DNA of 64,000 nucleotides from an uncultured Dehalococcoidia bacterium (GCA_958295525.1 OY282355.1:2448417-2512416); one strand, 5' to 3'. Positions 1 through 9,320 are shown, counted from the stretch's first letter. Notes: a model not told the origin generated them from the sequence alone. A program made the numbers and translations.

Positions 1-52
1 AGCCTCCCGCGCAGGCGAGGGGCGGGGCGCGATGCCTGCCCGCGGCGCGTGA

Positions 53-58
53 TAGGGT
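53..58 (+). promoter_or_regulatory. -10-like box of MFS gene, leaderless spacing
   Basis: TAGGGT lies 9 nt before the ATG at 68. The same 9-nt spacing is seen at gatB, rsfS, the first oligopeptide ATPase and others, so the transcript probably starts at or next to the start codon. No clear -35 was seen. Confidence 0.4.
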
Positions 59-67
59 AGGCTCCTT

Positions 68-1369
68 ATGGAGCGTCGCCCCTCGCGCATACGCCCTCTT
101 CCCCGGCTATGGCCGCCTCGTTTCTATTACGGCTGGGCCATCGTCTGGGCGAGTTTCTTCATATCCGTCGCGCAGGTTCCGATGTACGGGCCGGTGTTCT
201 CCGTATTCGTGAAGCCGATTGCGGACGACTTGGGCTGGTCGCGCTCGACGATCACGATCGCCTTCACCGCCGGCAGCCTCGGCGGGGCGCTGCTCGCGGC
301 GGGCGTCGGGCCGATGCTCGACCGCTACGGAGCGCGCGGCGTGATGGCGGCGACGGGCGTGATCGTCGCGGCGGCGCTGCTCGGCGTGGCGGCGATGAGC
401 GAGCCATGGCACTTCTGGCTCGCCTACGGCGCGGCGCGGACGGCGGCGGTCGCGGGCGTCAGCCTTGGAACCACGGTCGCCATCGCCAACTGGTTCATCC
501 GAATGCGCGGGCGCGCCATTGCAATCCGCGCGGCGGGGCAACGCGGAGGGCAGGCCGTCGTTCCGCTTTTGATCTTGCCTCTGCTGCTGACGTTCGGATG
601 GCGGGAGGCGTTCGCGGCGCTCGCCGTCTCCGCGCTCATTTTCGTGACCATTCCGTCCCTTCTAACGATCCGCCGCAGGCCCGAGGATTACGGGCTGCGC
701 CCGGACGGGGACGGGCGGGCGTCGGCGGGCGAGGCGTCCGGCGGCGTCGGCACGGCGGGCGAGCCTTCTTGGACGCTCGGCGAGGCGCGAAGGACGAGGA
801 CGCTCTGGGCGCTCACGGCGGGGATGTCGTGCGGCATCGCCGCGCAGATCGCGATCAACGTCCACGCGGCGCCTCACTTTCAAGACAAGGGCATTTCAGA
901 GAGCCTCGCGGTCACCATCGTGAGCGTCTTCACGGGAGTGGCCGCCTTGTCTATGGCGGGGTGGGGGGCGCTGCTGGAGCGCGTTCACGTTCGCTGCGCG
1001 AGCATGGCGGCGATGGCGCTGTTCGCCGCGGCAATGGGCGTCTTGCTGATCGCGGACACTTATCCGCTAGCGGTTGTGTTCGCCGTGCTGTTTGGTCTGG
1101 GCACGGGAGGTTGGACGGTCGCGCAAATGATTATGATTCCGAACTACTTCGGGCGGTTCCACGCGGGGGCGATCAAAGGGTTTATCTCGCCCATTGAAGG
1201 GGTTGTGGGGATCAGCGGCCCGCTGATCGCGGCGGCGGTGTTCGACGCGACGGGGCGTTACGACTGGGCGTTCGCGGGCGCCGCGGGACTGTTCGCGGCG
1301 GGCTTCGCGGCGTTCTACGCGGCCAAGCCGTTGGGCGCGCCGCCGGCGAGTTGCGGCATGGCGGCGTAA
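68..1369 (+). CDS. MFS transporter (oxalate/monocarboxylate-like)
   Basis: Predicted 433-residue, 12-helix major facilitator protein of the inner membrane. The N-terminus has a basic Arg-rich stretch before the first helix (FYYGWAIVWASFF). The loop after helix 2 carries the MFS-type motif D-R-Y-G-A-R, and a polar Gly/Ser-rich loop near residues 215-235 separates the two six-helix halves. The FYYGW start and YGPVFSVF motif resemble the oxalate/formate antiporter and monocarboxylate MFS groups, so a small carboxylate substrate is plausible but unproven. It stands alone, convergent with the glycosyltransferase gene. The start at 68 follows a -10-like box by 9 nt. Confidence 0.88.
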   Translation: MERRPSRIRPLPRLWPPRFYYGWAIVWASFFISVAQVPMYGPVFSVFVKPIADDLGWSRSTITIAFTAGSLGGALLAAGVGPMLDRYGARGVMAATGVIVAAALLGVAAMSEPWHFWLAYGAARTAAVAGVSLGTTVAIANWFIRMRGRAIAIRAAGQRGGQAVVPLLILPLLLTFGWREAFAALAVSALIFVTIPSLLTIRRRPEDYGLRPDGDGRASAGEASGGVGTAGEPSWTLGEARRTRTLWALTAGMSCGIAAQIAINVHAAPHFQDKGISESLAVTIVSVFTGVAALSMAGWGALLERVHVRCASMAAMALFAAAMGVLLIADTYPLAVVFAVLFGLGTGGWTVAQMIMIPNYFGRFHAGAIKGFISPIEGVVGISGPLIAAAVFDATGRYDWAFAGAAGLFAAGFAAFYAAKPLGAPPASCGMAA

Positions 1370-1447
1370 GCAGTGTAAGTTGTTACGGTCCGGAGCAATC
1401 GCTCGCGCCATGCACGGACCCCAGACTATGAGGGCTCTTCGGTAGGT

Positions 1448-2644
1448 TCACTTGGCGAATGACGCGGCGATGCGGTCGTAGGCGGCGGAGAGGCGGGCGG
1501 CGGCGGCTTCCCAGGTGAACGTTCGCGCCCAGGGGACGCCCGCCTCGCCCAGGCGCCTCGCGCGGGCGGGGTCGTCCAGGAGCGCGTCGAGCGCGACGGC
1601 GAGGGCGCCGGGGGCGCCGGGCTCGCAGAGGACGCCGGTTTCGTCCTCGCGGACGATCTGGCGGAGGCCGCCCGCGCGCGAGGCGGCGACAGGCGTCCCG
1701 CAGGCCATCGCCTCCAGCGCGACGAGCCCGAACGTTTCGTGGAGCGACGGCACGGCGCAGACATCGGCGGCGGCGTAGTAGCGGGGGAGTTCGTCGTGGG
1801 GAGCGGCGCCGCGCGCGTCTATCTGGGCGCTGACGCCGCCCGCCCACGCCGCGTCGCGCAGCCACTGAACGTCGGAGCCGTCCTGCCCACCCCCGACGAT
1901 CAGGAGGCGGACGCCGCCGGGGTCGCGGAGCAGGGAGAGCGCCTGCACGAGCACGCCCGGTCCCTTGAACGGCTCGGTGCGCCCGACGAAGAGAACGACG
2001 CGCTCATCCGCGCCGATGCCCAGAGCGTTCCGCGCCTGCACGCGGGGCAGCGGTCTGAAGAGCGATGCGTCCACCCCCATCGGAACGGCGTGAACGCGGT
2101 CGGCGGGGAATTCGAACAGGGCGCTGACGGCGGCGGCCTCTTCGTCGGTGGCGGTCACGACGGCGTCGGATTCGTGGATGGCGGCGGCCTCCGCCTGTTT
2201 GCGGACGGCGGACTCAGGGGCGCCGCCCGCGCGCTCCTTCACTTCGGCGATGGTGTGGCCGGTGAAGACATGGGGGGCGCCGAGCCGCCGAGCGAGGCGG
2301 ATTCCGGGCTCCGCCGAGAGCCAGTAGTGGCTGTGCACGAGGTCGTAGCCCTCGCCGTCCGCGTCGGCGTAGGCGAGCAGCCGCCGCGTGAAGCCGCCTG
2401 CGTCGCCTGCGTCCATATGCATAATGCGAAGGGAGGGGGAGCCGGTCTGTCCGCATCCCGCCGCGGCGGACGGCGCCGGACAGGCGCCGTGCAAGCCGGT
2501 GAAGACGTCCACGCGCACGCCTGCGCGCTCCAGGGCGCAGGCGGCGTTGCGGAGGACGACGCTCATCCCTCCCGCCGCGCCGACGCCCGGCGACGCGAGG
2601 GGGCAGCCGTGAGCGGAGACGTATGCGACGCGGGCGACGCTCAT
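1448..2644 (-). CDS. Glycosyltransferase family 4 protein
   Basis: 398-residue GT-B fold retaining glycosyltransferase. The N-terminal half has the Gly-rich acceptor loop (GVGAAGGMSVVLRN) typical of MshA/sucrose-phosphate-synthase-like enzymes. The C-terminal half has the donor-binding signature E-P-F-K-G and the E-x7-E motif (HETFGLVALE). It probably transfers a sugar from a nucleotide-sugar to a lipid, inositol or glycan acceptor in the cytoplasm; the acceptor cannot be read from sequence. It is the last gene of the long minus-strand run that starts at rpsF and begins 4 nt after the acyltransferase stop. Confidence 0.9.
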   Translation of the reverse strand: MSVARVAYVSAHGCPLASPGVGAAGGMSVVLRNAACALERAGVRVDVFTGLHGACPAPSAAAGCGQTGSPSLRIMHMDAGDAGGFTRRLLAYADADGEGYDLVHSHYWLSAEPGIRLARRLGAPHVFTGHTIAEVKERAGGAPESAVRKQAEAAAIHESDAVVTATDEEAAAVSALFEFPADRVHAVPMGVDASLFRPLPRVQARNALGIGADERVVLFVGRTEPFKGPGVLVQALSLLRDPGGVRLLIVGGGQDGSDVQWLRDAAWAGGVSAQIDARGAAPHDELPRYYAAADVCAVPSLHETFGLVALEAMACGTPVAASRAGGLRQIVREDETGVLCEPGAPGALAVALDALLDDPARARRLGEAGVPWARTFTWEAAAARLSAAYDRIAASFAK

Positions 2645-2648
2645 CGGC

Positions 2649-3614
2649 TCAGCGGGTCACGCGGATGCGGAGGATGCGGGCGTCCACGGCGCCGAGCCGA
2701 TGCTTGTAGGGCTCGCCGCCCCGCAGCAAGTCGAAGTAGGCGAGCCCATTGGCGATGGCGTCTTTGACGCAGAGGGCTTTGAGCATTAGCCCGGCGGCGA
2801 GATCGGCATGCTCGTGGCGGTAGCCGCTGTTGTAGAGCAAGCGTTTGCCGTCGTAGTCGAAGGCGAGCACGGCGGCGGCGGGGTCGCCCGCTATCTCCAG
2901 CAGGAAGAGGCGCAGACGCCCGGCGTCTTGCATCTTGTGGACGATGCTTCGGAAGAACGATTCGCGCTCCGGGCTGAGGAACTCGCGCTTCTCCTCGCGG
3001 CTCTCGGCCATCACGTCGTTGAATACGGCGAAGTCGCGCTCGATGCTGCCGGGGCTTGCGAGGCGGACGCGGATTTCTCCCGCGGCCTCGAGCCGCCGGA
3101 GTTTGCGGCGCAACTCGTGGCGGTCTTTCTTGCGGAGCGAGGCGAGGTACTCGTCCCATGAGGGGGGGAGCGCGAGGCCGGGCGCGACGTCCTCGTCCTC
3201 GATTTCGACGGCGCAGCCGCGCTCGCGGGCGGCTTCCGGCAGCAGGCGCAGCGTCGGCGACCACTCCGGCACGGAGTCGAGCGTCATCGTCCGCCAGTCC
3301 TCGCGCTCGAGGCAGTCGAAGAGGGCGGGGTAGAAGGCGGGGTCGGCGGCGATGAAGTCGTGATAGTCGAAAAGGTCGGCGCCGCCGAGAAAGGAGAGGG
3401 CGCCGTCGCGCAGACGGAGAGGGGCGAGCCCGAGCGGAGCGCCGGACGGGCCGACGGCGATGAGGCGGAGTTCGCCGTCGCTTCCGAACTCGTCCCACCA
3501 GGTTTCCTGCCACTCGGGCGTGAGGAACACGCTGCGCCAGGGCATCCGGCGCAGCAGGCTCTCCCAAAGGGGCCGCGCGGGCGCGAAAGACGCCGCTTCA
3601 GCGATGCAGGTCAA
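2649..3614 (-). CDS. GNAT/FemAB-like acyltransferase (CelD-type)
   Basis: 321 residues with the double-GNAT organisation of the CelD/BioF2-like acetyltransferase group (Acetyltransf_6). A central basic segment reads [17 protein letters not shown], and the C-terminal half reads [19 protein letters not shown] followed by [16 protein letters not shown]. Members modify cell-surface or polysaccharide precursors with acyl or aminoacyl groups. Lying between folE and a glycosyltransferase, a role in envelope glycan modification is plausible but only inferred. Its ATG overlaps the folE stop (ATGA), so translation is coupled. Confidence 0.8.
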   Translation of the reverse strand: MTCIAEAASFAPARPLWESLLRRMPWRSVFLTPEWQETWWDEFGSDGELRLIAVGPSGAPLGLAPLRLRDGALSFLGGADLFDYHDFIAADPAFYPALFDCLEREDWRTMTLDSVPEWSPTLRLLPEAARERGCAVEIEDEDVAPGLALPPSWDEYLASLRKKDRHELRRKLRRLEAAGEIRVRLASPGSIERDFAVFNDVMAESREEKREFLSPERESFFRSIVHKMQDAGRLRLFLLEIAGDPAAAVLAFDYDGKRLLYNSGYRHEHADLAAGLMLKALCVKDAIANGLAYFDLLRGGEPYKHRLGAVDARILRIRVTR

Positions 3615-4180
3615 TGCAGCCCTTCCCGCAGGAGGCTGAGCGCCTCGGTGCGCGTGGGGCCGTTGGAGACGAACACGCCCCGGAGGGCGGAGGTTACGAT
3701 GGAGGAGCCGGGCTTGCGGACGCCGCGCATCGCCATGCAGAGGTGCTCGGCGCGGAGCACGACGGCCACGCCCTCGGGCTGGACGGCCTCCATTACGGCG
3801 TCGGCTATCTGGGAAGTGAGGCGCTCCTGCACCTGCGGGCGCTTGGCGAATATGTCCACGGCGCGGGCGAGTTTGCTGATGCCGACGACTTTGCCCCGCG
3901 GAATGTAGGCGACGTGGGCGGTTCCGAAGAAGGGGAGCAGGTGGTGCTCGCAGAGCGAGTAGAAGGGGGCGTCGCGCATCAGCACCATCTCTTGGTGCGC
4001 CTCGTCGAACTGAACGGAGAGCGGTTCCGTCGGGTCGAGGTCGGAGCCGGCGGCGGTCTCGGCGTACATTTGGGCGACGCGATTGGGCGTGCCGCGCAGC
4101 CCCTCGCGGTCGGGGTCTTCTCCGATGGCGATGAGCAGTTCGCGGACGGCGCGCGCGGCTCGCTCCTGATCTACGGCCAA
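3611..4180 (-). CDS. folE: GTP cyclohydrolase I
   Basis: 189 residues, the usual length. It converts GTP to 7,8-dihydroneopterin triphosphate, the first step of folate/pterin synthesis, as a cytoplasmic homodecamer. The zinc and active-site block [10 protein letters not shown] is intact, followed by [11 protein letters not shown] and [13 protein letters not shown], which are family signatures. It starts 2 nt after the thrC stop and overlaps the acyltransferase start by 4 nt. Later folate genes are not in the window. Confidence 0.96.
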   Translation of the reverse strand: MAVDQERAARAVRELLIAIGEDPDREGLRGTPNRVAQMYAETAAGSDLDPTEPLSVQFDEAHQEMVLMRDAPFYSLCEHHLLPFFGTAHVAYIPRGKVVGISKLARAVDIFAKRPQVQERLTSQIADAVMEAVQPEGVAVVLRAEHLCMAMRGVRKPGSSIVTSALRGVFVSNGPTRTEALSLLREGLH

Positions 4181-4182
4181 CG

Positions 4183-5250
4183 CTAGGCTCCTTGCCCGCG
4201 CTCGATCAGCCGCGCGACGGCTTCGACGTCCGGGGGGACGCTTTCGGGCGGGCGGACGGCGAGCCGCTCGGCGGCGGGAGCGTCCTTCAGGCCGGCGCCG
4301 GTGATCACGCAGACCACGCAGGAGCCGGAGAAGTCCTCGCCCGCGCGCGCGCGCTTGATCAGCCCCGCGACTGCGGCGGCGGACGCGGGCTCGCAGAAGA
4401 TACCCTCCGCGGCGGGAAGCAGGCCGTAGGCTTCGAGTATCTCGTCGTCGGAGACGGCGTCTATCGCTCCGCCGGACTCGTCTCTGGCGGCGACGGCGCG
4501 GGCCCAGTTGGCGGGGTTGCCGATGCGAATGGCGGAGGCGACGGTCTCCGGGTTGGGAACGGGGGCGCCGTTGACGATGGGGGCGGCGCCCGCCGCCTGC
4601 ACGCCCATCATACGCGGGAGCCGGGTCGCTTCGCCGTCTTGCGCGTACTCGCGGAAGCCCGCCCAGTACGCCGTGATGTTCCCCGCGTTGCCGACGGGAA
4701 TGAAGAGGCAGTCCGGGGCGTCGCCCAAGTCGTCGACGATCTCGAACGCGGCGGTCTTCTGTCCGGCGATGCGATGGGGATTCACGGAGTTGACGAGCGC
4801 GAAGCGCTCGGCGTAGTCGGCGAGTTCCCGGGCGATGCGGAGCGCGTCGTCGAAGTTGCCCTGAATGGTGACGACGCGGGCGCCGTAGGCGACGGCCTGG
4901 CTCATCTTCCCCGGGGCGATGCTGCCCTCGGGCACGAGGACGACGGTCTCGAGGCCGGCGGCGGCGCCGTAGGCGGCGGCGGACGCGCTGGTGTTGCCGG
5001 TGGAGGCGCAGAGCAGGCGCGACATCCCGTCCTCCATCGCTTTGGCGACGGCGACGACCATGCCGCGGTCTTTGAAAGAGCCTGTGGGGTTGCAGCCCTC
5101 GAGTTTGAAATAGAGCGCGCCGATTCCGAATCCGCCCTCGAGGTTGCGGGAGCGGACGAGCGGCGTTCCGCCCTCGCCGATAGTCAGCGCGGGAGTGGCC
5201 TCCGTGATCGGGAGGCGGTCGGCGTACCGAACGAGCGCTCCTGGGTTCAC
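4183..5250 (-). CDS. thrC: Threonine synthase
   Basis: 355-residue fold-type II PLP enzyme converting O-phosphohomoserine to threonine. The PLP lysine motif is seen in [12 protein letters not shown], the phosphate loop in [13 protein letters not shown], and the N-terminus ([24 protein letters not shown]) is typical of the short thrC class. It lies directly downstream of hom (10-nt gap), so the last steps of threonine synthesis are co-transcribed. No homoserine kinase gene is present in this cluster. Confidence 0.95.
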   Translation of the reverse strand: MNPGALVRYADRLPITEATPALTIGEGGTPLVRSRNLEGGFGIGALYFKLEGCNPTGSFKDRGMVVAVAKAMEDGMSRLLCASTGNTSASAAAYGAAAGLETVVLVPEGSIAPGKMSQAVAYGARVVTIQGNFDDALRIARELADYAERFALVNSVNPHRIAGQKTAAFEIVDDLGDAPDCLFIPVGNAGNITAYWAGFREYAQDGEATRLPRMMGVQAAGAAPIVNGAPVPNPETVASAIRIGNPANWARAVAARDESGGAIDAVSDDEILEAYGLLPAAEGIFCEPASAAAVAGLIKRARAGEDFSGSCVVCVITGAGLKDAPAAERLAVRPPESVPPDVEAVARLIERGQGA

Positions 5251-5260
5251 GCTTCCTCCG

Positions 5261-6574
5261 TCAGGCGGGGCTCACGCCGGAGCCGTCCTCGATGCGGATG
5301 AGTTTCGGGGGGCCGCAGACGACGCTGAGCGCCTCCAGTTGGCGCGCGGCCTCCTGCACGTCCCGCTCGCGGGCGCGGTGCGTGACGATGACGACCTCCG
5401 CCGGCCCGCCCGCGTCCTCCGGCGCTTCCTTCTGAATGACGGACGCCAAACTCACGCCCATCGCGCCGAGCGCGCCCGTGATCTGCGCCATAACGCCCGG
5501 CCTGTCGGCGGCCCTCAGCCGGAGATAGTACTTCGTTTCCAAATCCGCCATTGGAAGGATCGGAACGCGGGCGCCGACTTCAGGATACGCGAGCGCGCCG
5601 CCGGACGGGGCAGCCCGGGCGATGGCGAGGAGATCGCCGATGACGGCGGACGCCGTCGCGCCGGGCCCGGCGCCGGGCCCTTGGAACATCGCCCATCCGA
5701 CGAGGCCGCCCTCCAGTTCGACGGCGTTGTAGACGCCGTCCACTTTCGCCAGCGGGTGGCGCTCGGGCAGGAACGCGGGGTGGACGCGCGCGCGCACCGC
5801 GCCGTTCTCCAAACGGCTCGCCGCCAGCAGTTTGATCGCGTAGCCCAACTCGCGGGCGTAGCGGAAGTCCGCCGCGTCCAGGTTGCGGATGCCCTCGCGG
5901 AAGACGTCGGGCTCGCGCACCGCGCCGCGGAACGCCAGCGCGCTGAGGATCGCCAGTTTGTAGGCGGCGTCCTCGCCGTCCACGTCTTCGGAAGGGTCGG
6001 ATTCGGCGTAGCCGTTGCGCTGCGCCTCGGCCAGGGCTTCCTCGTAGGAGGCGCCGTCCCGCGCGATGCGCGTCAGCACGTAGTTCGTCGTGCCGTTGAT
6101 GACGGCGTTGACGGCGGCGATGCGGTTGGCGGCGAGGTCGCGGACGAGCGGGCCGATGATGGGAATGCCGCCGCCGACGCTCGCCTCGAACGCGAGAGCG
6201 GCGTTGTTCGCCGCGGCGAGCGCGAGCAGTTCCGGCCCGCGCCGCGCCATCACTTTCTTGTTGGCGGTCACCACGTGCCGGCCGGAGCGCAGCGCGGCTT
6301 CGATATAGGCGAGCGCGGGCTGCTCTCCGCCCATAACCTCGATGACGACGTCCACGCCTTCGGCCTCGAGGAGGACGGACGGATCGTCGGTCACTGGGAG
6401 GCCGGCGGGGAGGCCGGGGCGCGGCTTGGCGGAGTCGCGGACGAGCGCGCCCGCGAGGCGGATCGGGCGGCCCGCGGCGCGCTCCAGCGCGTCGGCGTCG
6501 TCCGCGAGCGTCCGCGCCACTTGCGCGCCGACCGCCCCCGCGCCGAGGAGCGCGACGCCGACGCCGGCGCTCAT
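5261..6574 (-). CDS. hom: Homoserine dehydrogenase with ACT domain
   Basis: 437 residues in three parts: an N-terminal Rossmann domain (ALLGAGAVGAQVARTL), the catalytic domain with NKKVMA, NGTTNYVLTRI and the SEDVDGEDAAYKLAIL block holding the catalytic Asp/Lys region, and a C-terminal ACT domain (RPGVMAQITGALGAMGVSLASV) that gives threonine feedback in relatives. It reduces aspartate semialdehyde to homoserine. The reading frame stays open upstream, but the ATG at 6574 overlaps the preceding stop (TGATG) and begins the Rossmann motif, so it is the real start. Confidence 0.95.
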   Translation of the reverse strand: MSAGVGVALLGAGAVGAQVARTLADDADALERAAGRPIRLAGALVRDSAKPRPGLPAGLPVTDDPSVLLEAEGVDVVIEVMGGEQPALAYIEAALRSGRHVVTANKKVMARRGPELLALAAANNAALAFEASVGGGIPIIGPLVRDLAANRIAAVNAVINGTTNYVLTRIARDGASYEEALAEAQRNGYAESDPSEDVDGEDAAYKLAILSALAFRGAVREPDVFREGIRNLDAADFRYARELGYAIKLLAASRLENGAVRARVHPAFLPERHPLAKVDGVYNAVELEGGLVGWAMFQGPGAGPGATASAVIGDLLAIARAAPSGGALAYPEVGARVPILPMADLETKYYLRLRAADRPGVMAQITGALGAMGVSLASVIQKEAPEDAGGPAEVVIVTHRARERDVQEAARQLEALSVVCGPPKLIRIEDGSGVSPA

Positions 6575-7584
6575 CAGAGCCCTTCCAACTGGCGCAGCGC
6601 CCACTCCCCGTCGCCTTGCGTGAAATCGTAGGCGACCTCCGCGCTCCGCTCGTCCAGCCATTGCTGGAACGCGCCTTGCCCCAGCAGTTGGCGCATCTCC
6701 TCGCTGACCGGCTGCTCCGACGGGCCGTCGGTTACGCGGAACACGACGTTGCCGATGGTTGTGGTGTGCGGGCCCTGGAGTTCCCCCTGCGGAAGATCGT
6801 CGGCGAAGATCAAACGCTCCAGATCGGCGGGGAACGCGCCCCGGGGCGTCCAGCCCAGCGCGCCGTCCTCGTCGCCCAGCCCTTGATTGAGGTGCAGTTC
6901 GGCGGCGACCTCCGCGAACTCCTCGCCCGACTCGACGCGCTCGATCGCGTCGTCTGCCTGCTGGGACGACGCGGCGACGATCCACTCGACGTAGAGTTGC
7001 TCCGCCGTCTCCGCGCTCTGCGCGACGAAATAATCGCGGGCGGCCTCGGCGCGGAGTTCTCCGGCGATCCAGGCGCGGTGCTCGGCGTCGCTCACGCGAA
7101 ACACGTCTAGGAACTCGCGGAGCGCGTCGCGCCCCTCTTCGCTGAGGGACGCGGGAGGCTCGGCGTCTTCGCCCTCCGGAGGCGGCTCGAACTGGCGGAC
7201 GACCTCCGCGTCGACGTCTTCGTCCGTCACTTCCGCCTGGATTTCTTCGCTGCGGCGTTCGAGGATCGCGTTGCGGACGAGCGCGCTCAGCCCGGCGTTC
7301 GGATTCAGCGAGCCTGTGGCCGGAGCGGTGAGCGCCGAGTAGGGAACGACCTCCCGCAGTTGGATGCCGACGCCCTCGAATTCGGCGACGACTTTGCGGG
7401 GAAGGCGGTAGGAGTTGAGGTACCAGCCCGACGCGAGCAGGCCGGCGAGGGCGATTGCGACCACGGCGATGACGCCGTAGAGGATGCGCTGGGCTCTACG
7501 GTCGCTTACGCGGCGGCGGCTTCCGGTTTCCTGCGAAGCCGAGCGCGCCGCTTGCTGGCGTTCCGCGCGGCGGCGTTGTCGCAT
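6574..7584 (-). CDS. Membrane-anchored SurA/PpiC-like foldase
   Basis: 336 residues: a basic N-terminus (residues 1-32), one transmembrane anchor (about 33-53, ILYGVIAVVAIALAGLLASGW), then an extracytoplasmic region. The distal part resembles a parvulin peptidyl-prolyl isomerase domain (ASSQQADDAIERVESGEEFAEVAAEL, then LGWTPRGAFPADLERLIF). The segment before it resembles the SurA N-terminal chaperone domain. It probably helps fold secreted proteins. Its start directly abuts the rpsR stop with no intergenic base, and its stop overlaps the hom start. Confidence 0.82.
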   Translation of the reverse strand: MRQRRRAERQQAARSASQETGSRRRVSDRRAQRILYGVIAVVAIALAGLLASGWYLNSYRLPRKVVAEFEGVGIQLREVVPYSALTAPATGSLNPNAGLSALVRNAILERRSEEIQAEVTDEDVDAEVVRQFEPPPEGEDAEPPASLSEEGRDALREFLDVFRVSDAEHRAWIAGELRAEAARDYFVAQSAETAEQLYVEWIVAASSQQADDAIERVESGEEFAEVAAELHLNQGLGDEDGALGWTPRGAFPADLERLIFADDLPQGELQGPHTTTIGNVVFRVTDGPSEQPVSEEMRQLLGQGAFQQWLDERSAEVAYDFTQGDGEWALRQLEGL

Positions 7585-8379
7585 CTAGGCGTTCGTCTGC
7601 TCTTGAGGTTCGGGCGCGCCTGCGGCTCCGGCAGGAGCCTCGGCTGCGGGCGCATCGGCGGCGGCGGACTCTTCCGCCGCAGGAGCCTCGGCTGCGGGCG
7701 CATCGGCGGCGGCGGACTCTTCCGCCGCAGGAGCCTCGGCTGCAGGCGCATCGGCGACGGCGGACTCTTCCGCCGCAGGAGCCTCGGCTGCGGGCGCATC
7801 GGCGGCGGCGGACTCTTCCGCCGCAGGAGCCTCGGCTGCGGGCGCATCGGCGGCGGCGGACTCTTCCGCCGCAGGAGCCTCGGCTGCAGGCGCATCGGCG
7901 ACGGCGGACTCTTCCGCCGCAGGAGCCTCGGCTGCGGGCGCATCGGCGGCGGGCGCCTGCGGCGGCGCCTCGCCTGTCCCCGGAGCAGGGGCGGACGCCT
8001 GCGCCTGCGGAGCTCCGGCGCCGGGCGGCGGGCCGGACGGCCTGCCCTCGCGCGGGCGCCCCCCGTCGCGGTCGCGCCGGAAGCCGCCGCGGCCGCCGCC
8101 CCGGTCGGGGCGCGTCATCTCGATGAGGCTGTGGCCGCCGGTGTAGGGCAGCAGGGCGAGGAAGCGGGCGCGCTTGATGGCGACGGCGAGTTTCCGCTGG
8201 TGCCGGGCGCGCGTGCCGGTGCGCCTGCTGGAGTCTATCTTGCCCCATTCGGAGATGAAGCGGCGCAGGACGGGCACGTCCTTGTAACTCGGCGTCTTCT
8301 TCTCGGCGCTGAAGTAGCAGACCTTCCGCCGGGGAAAGAACCGCCGCCCTCCGGGGCGCCGCCGTCTCGTGCTCTGCAT
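7585..8379 (-). CDS. rpsR: 30S ribosomal protein S18 with long repeat tail
   Basis: 264 residues, about three times the normal S18 length. Residues 1-90 are a complete S18: [23 protein letters not shown], then [33 protein letters not shown]. Residues about 90-145 are Gly/Arg/Pro-rich. From about 146 to near the end, a 16-residue unit ([15 protein letters not shown] plus V or A) occurs six times with a partial seventh. The tail should be disordered and acidic and would project from the small-subunit platform. It lies in the usual rpsF-ssb-rpsR order. No stop or frameshift separates core and tail, so the fusion is encoded as one protein. Confidence 0.93.
   Translation of the reverse strand: MQSTRRRRPGGRRFFPRRKVCYFSAEKKTPSYKDVPVLRRFISEWGKIDSSRRTGTRARHQRKLAVAIKRARFLALLPYTGGHSLIEMTRPDRGGGRGGFRRDRDGGRPREGRPSGPPPGAGAPQAQASAPAPGTGEAPPQAPAADAPAAEAPAAEESAVADAPAAEAPAAEESAAADAPAAEAPAAEESAAADAPAAEAPAAEESAVADAPAAEAPAAEESAAADAPAAEAPAAEESAAADAPAAEAPAGAAGAPEPQEQTNA
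7628..7950 (-). repeat. 48-bp tandem repeat array coding the S18 tail
   Basis: Six full 48-bp units plus a partial one, in frame with rpsR. A variant unit (gcgacg in place of gcggcg, with tgcagg in place of tgcggg) occurs at about 7757 and again at about 7901, exactly 144 bp apart. The array is therefore a duplicated block of three units, which points to slippage or unequal crossover. Copy number may vary between strains. Confidence 0.92.
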
Positions 8380-8438
8380 TTAGGCGTTCTCCTCGCTGGT
8401 TGGCGCGGGCCGTTCGCTCCGCCCTGCGCCGCTCGTCG

Positions 8439-8912
8439 TCAGAATGGGAGGTCGTCGGGGGACTGCGCGTCGGACGGCGGGGAGTAGTCGCCCCCGCCGT
8501 AGCCGCCCCCGCTTTGCCGGTAGCCTCCGCCGTAGCCGCCCGCCGCGCCGGCGGCGTACTCGTCGCCGTCGCCGGGCCTGTCTATGAACAGCGCGCGTTC
8601 GGCGATGATCTCGTTGCGGAATCGCGTTTGGCCGTCCTGCCCAGTGTAGGAGTGGCTATGCAAGCGTCCCTCGACGTAGACCTTGCGCCCTTTCGCCAAG
8701 TACTGGTTCACCTGCTCGGCGAGGCCGCCTCCGTCCCGCCGCCCCCAGGCGACGACGGTGAACCACTCGGTTTCCTGCTTGCGCTCGCCGTCCTGTCCGG
8801 TGTAGGAGCGGCTGGTGGCGATGCGGAAGGAGGTGACGGGAGCGCCGGAGGGCGTGTACCGCATCTCCGGGTCCGTTCCCACGTTCCCGATGATCATAAT
8901 CTTGTTCAGCAT
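8439..8912 (-). CDS. ssb: Single-stranded DNA-binding protein
   Basis: 157 residues. The N-terminal OB fold starts MLNKIMIIGNVGTDPEMRYT, with the DNA-binding strands ATSRSYTGQDGERKQETEWF and AKGRKVYVEGRLHSHSY. A Gly/Tyr-rich linker follows (about 118-145), then the acidic protein-interaction tip ending SPDDLPF that recruits replication and repair partners. It lies between rpsF and rpsR, the most common bacterial arrangement. Confidence 0.97.
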   Translation of the reverse strand: MLNKIMIIGNVGTDPEMRYTPSGAPVTSFRIATSRSYTGQDGERKQETEWFTVVAWGRRDGGGLAEQVNQYLAKGRKVYVEGRLHSHSYTGQDGQTRFRNEIIAERALFIDRPGDGDEYAAGAAGGYGGGYRQSGGGYGGGDYSPPSDAQSPDDLPF

Positions 8913-8926
8913 CGGCGGGCTCCTGC

Positions 8927-9217
8927 CTACTCCTCGTCCAACCGGATGAGGAGGTGGCGGATGACGTCGTCCGTCAGTTTGAGGGCGTTGTCGAGGACCG
9001 CGGCGCCCCCGCCCTCCATCTGGAGGTTGGCGAGGTGATAGTTGGCCTCCGTGAAGCGTCCGATCTTGTAGGCGAGTTTGCGCTTGCCCCAGCCGTCCTC
9101 GCCGGTGACGTCCCCGCCGTGGTCGGCCGCGACGCGGCGCACGCGCTCAACGACCGCGCTCAAGCGCTCCTCGTCGGCGTCCGGATGCACGAGCAACACC
9201 AATTCGTACTGACGCAC
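8927..9217 (-). CDS. rpsF: 30S ribosomal protein S6
   Basis: 96 residues, normal length. It starts MRQYELVLLVHPDADEE and contains GWGKRKLAYKIGRFTEANYHLANLQ, the conserved S6 body; it binds S18 on the 30S platform. The start codon is GTG at 9217, preceded by AGGAG about 5 nt upstream. It is the first gene of the long minus-strand operon. Confidence 0.97.
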   Translation of the reverse strand: MRQYELVLLVHPDADEERLSAVVERVRRVAADHGGDVTGEDGWGKRKLAYKIGRFTEANYHLANLQMEGGGAAVLDNALKLTDDVIRHLLIRLDEE

Positions 9218-9290
9218 TGCCTCTCCTGTGTCCCGAATCCTATGCCCTGAAATCGCAACGGAAGGCGGGGGCGCTCCCCCGCGTCCCGCG

Positions 9291-9320
9291 ATTATAGCGC
9301 AACGGAACGGGCGGCGGCAA
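9291..9320 (-). promoter_or_regulatory. Promoter of rpsF-ssb-rpsR operon
   Basis: A perfect TATAAT (minus strand, 9296-9291) lies 18 nt downstream of TTGCCG (9320-9315). The predicted leader to the GTG at 9217 is about 65 nt and holds a 7-bp GC hairpin (9265-9282, loop CGCT). That hairpin is a candidate site for ribosomal-protein feedback, though the S6:S18 consensus could not be confirmed by eye. Confidence 0.65.

Noticed and set aside
5261..6985. 574-codon version of homoserine dehydrogenase
   Set aside because: The first 137 codons are Arg-rich antisense-type sequence overlapping the foldase gene; the Rossmann domain begins at ATG 6574.
9265..9282. S6:S18-binding leader motif
   Set aside because: A GC hairpin is present in the rpsF leader, but I could not place the conserved bulge and loop bases, so it is only mentioned with the promoter.
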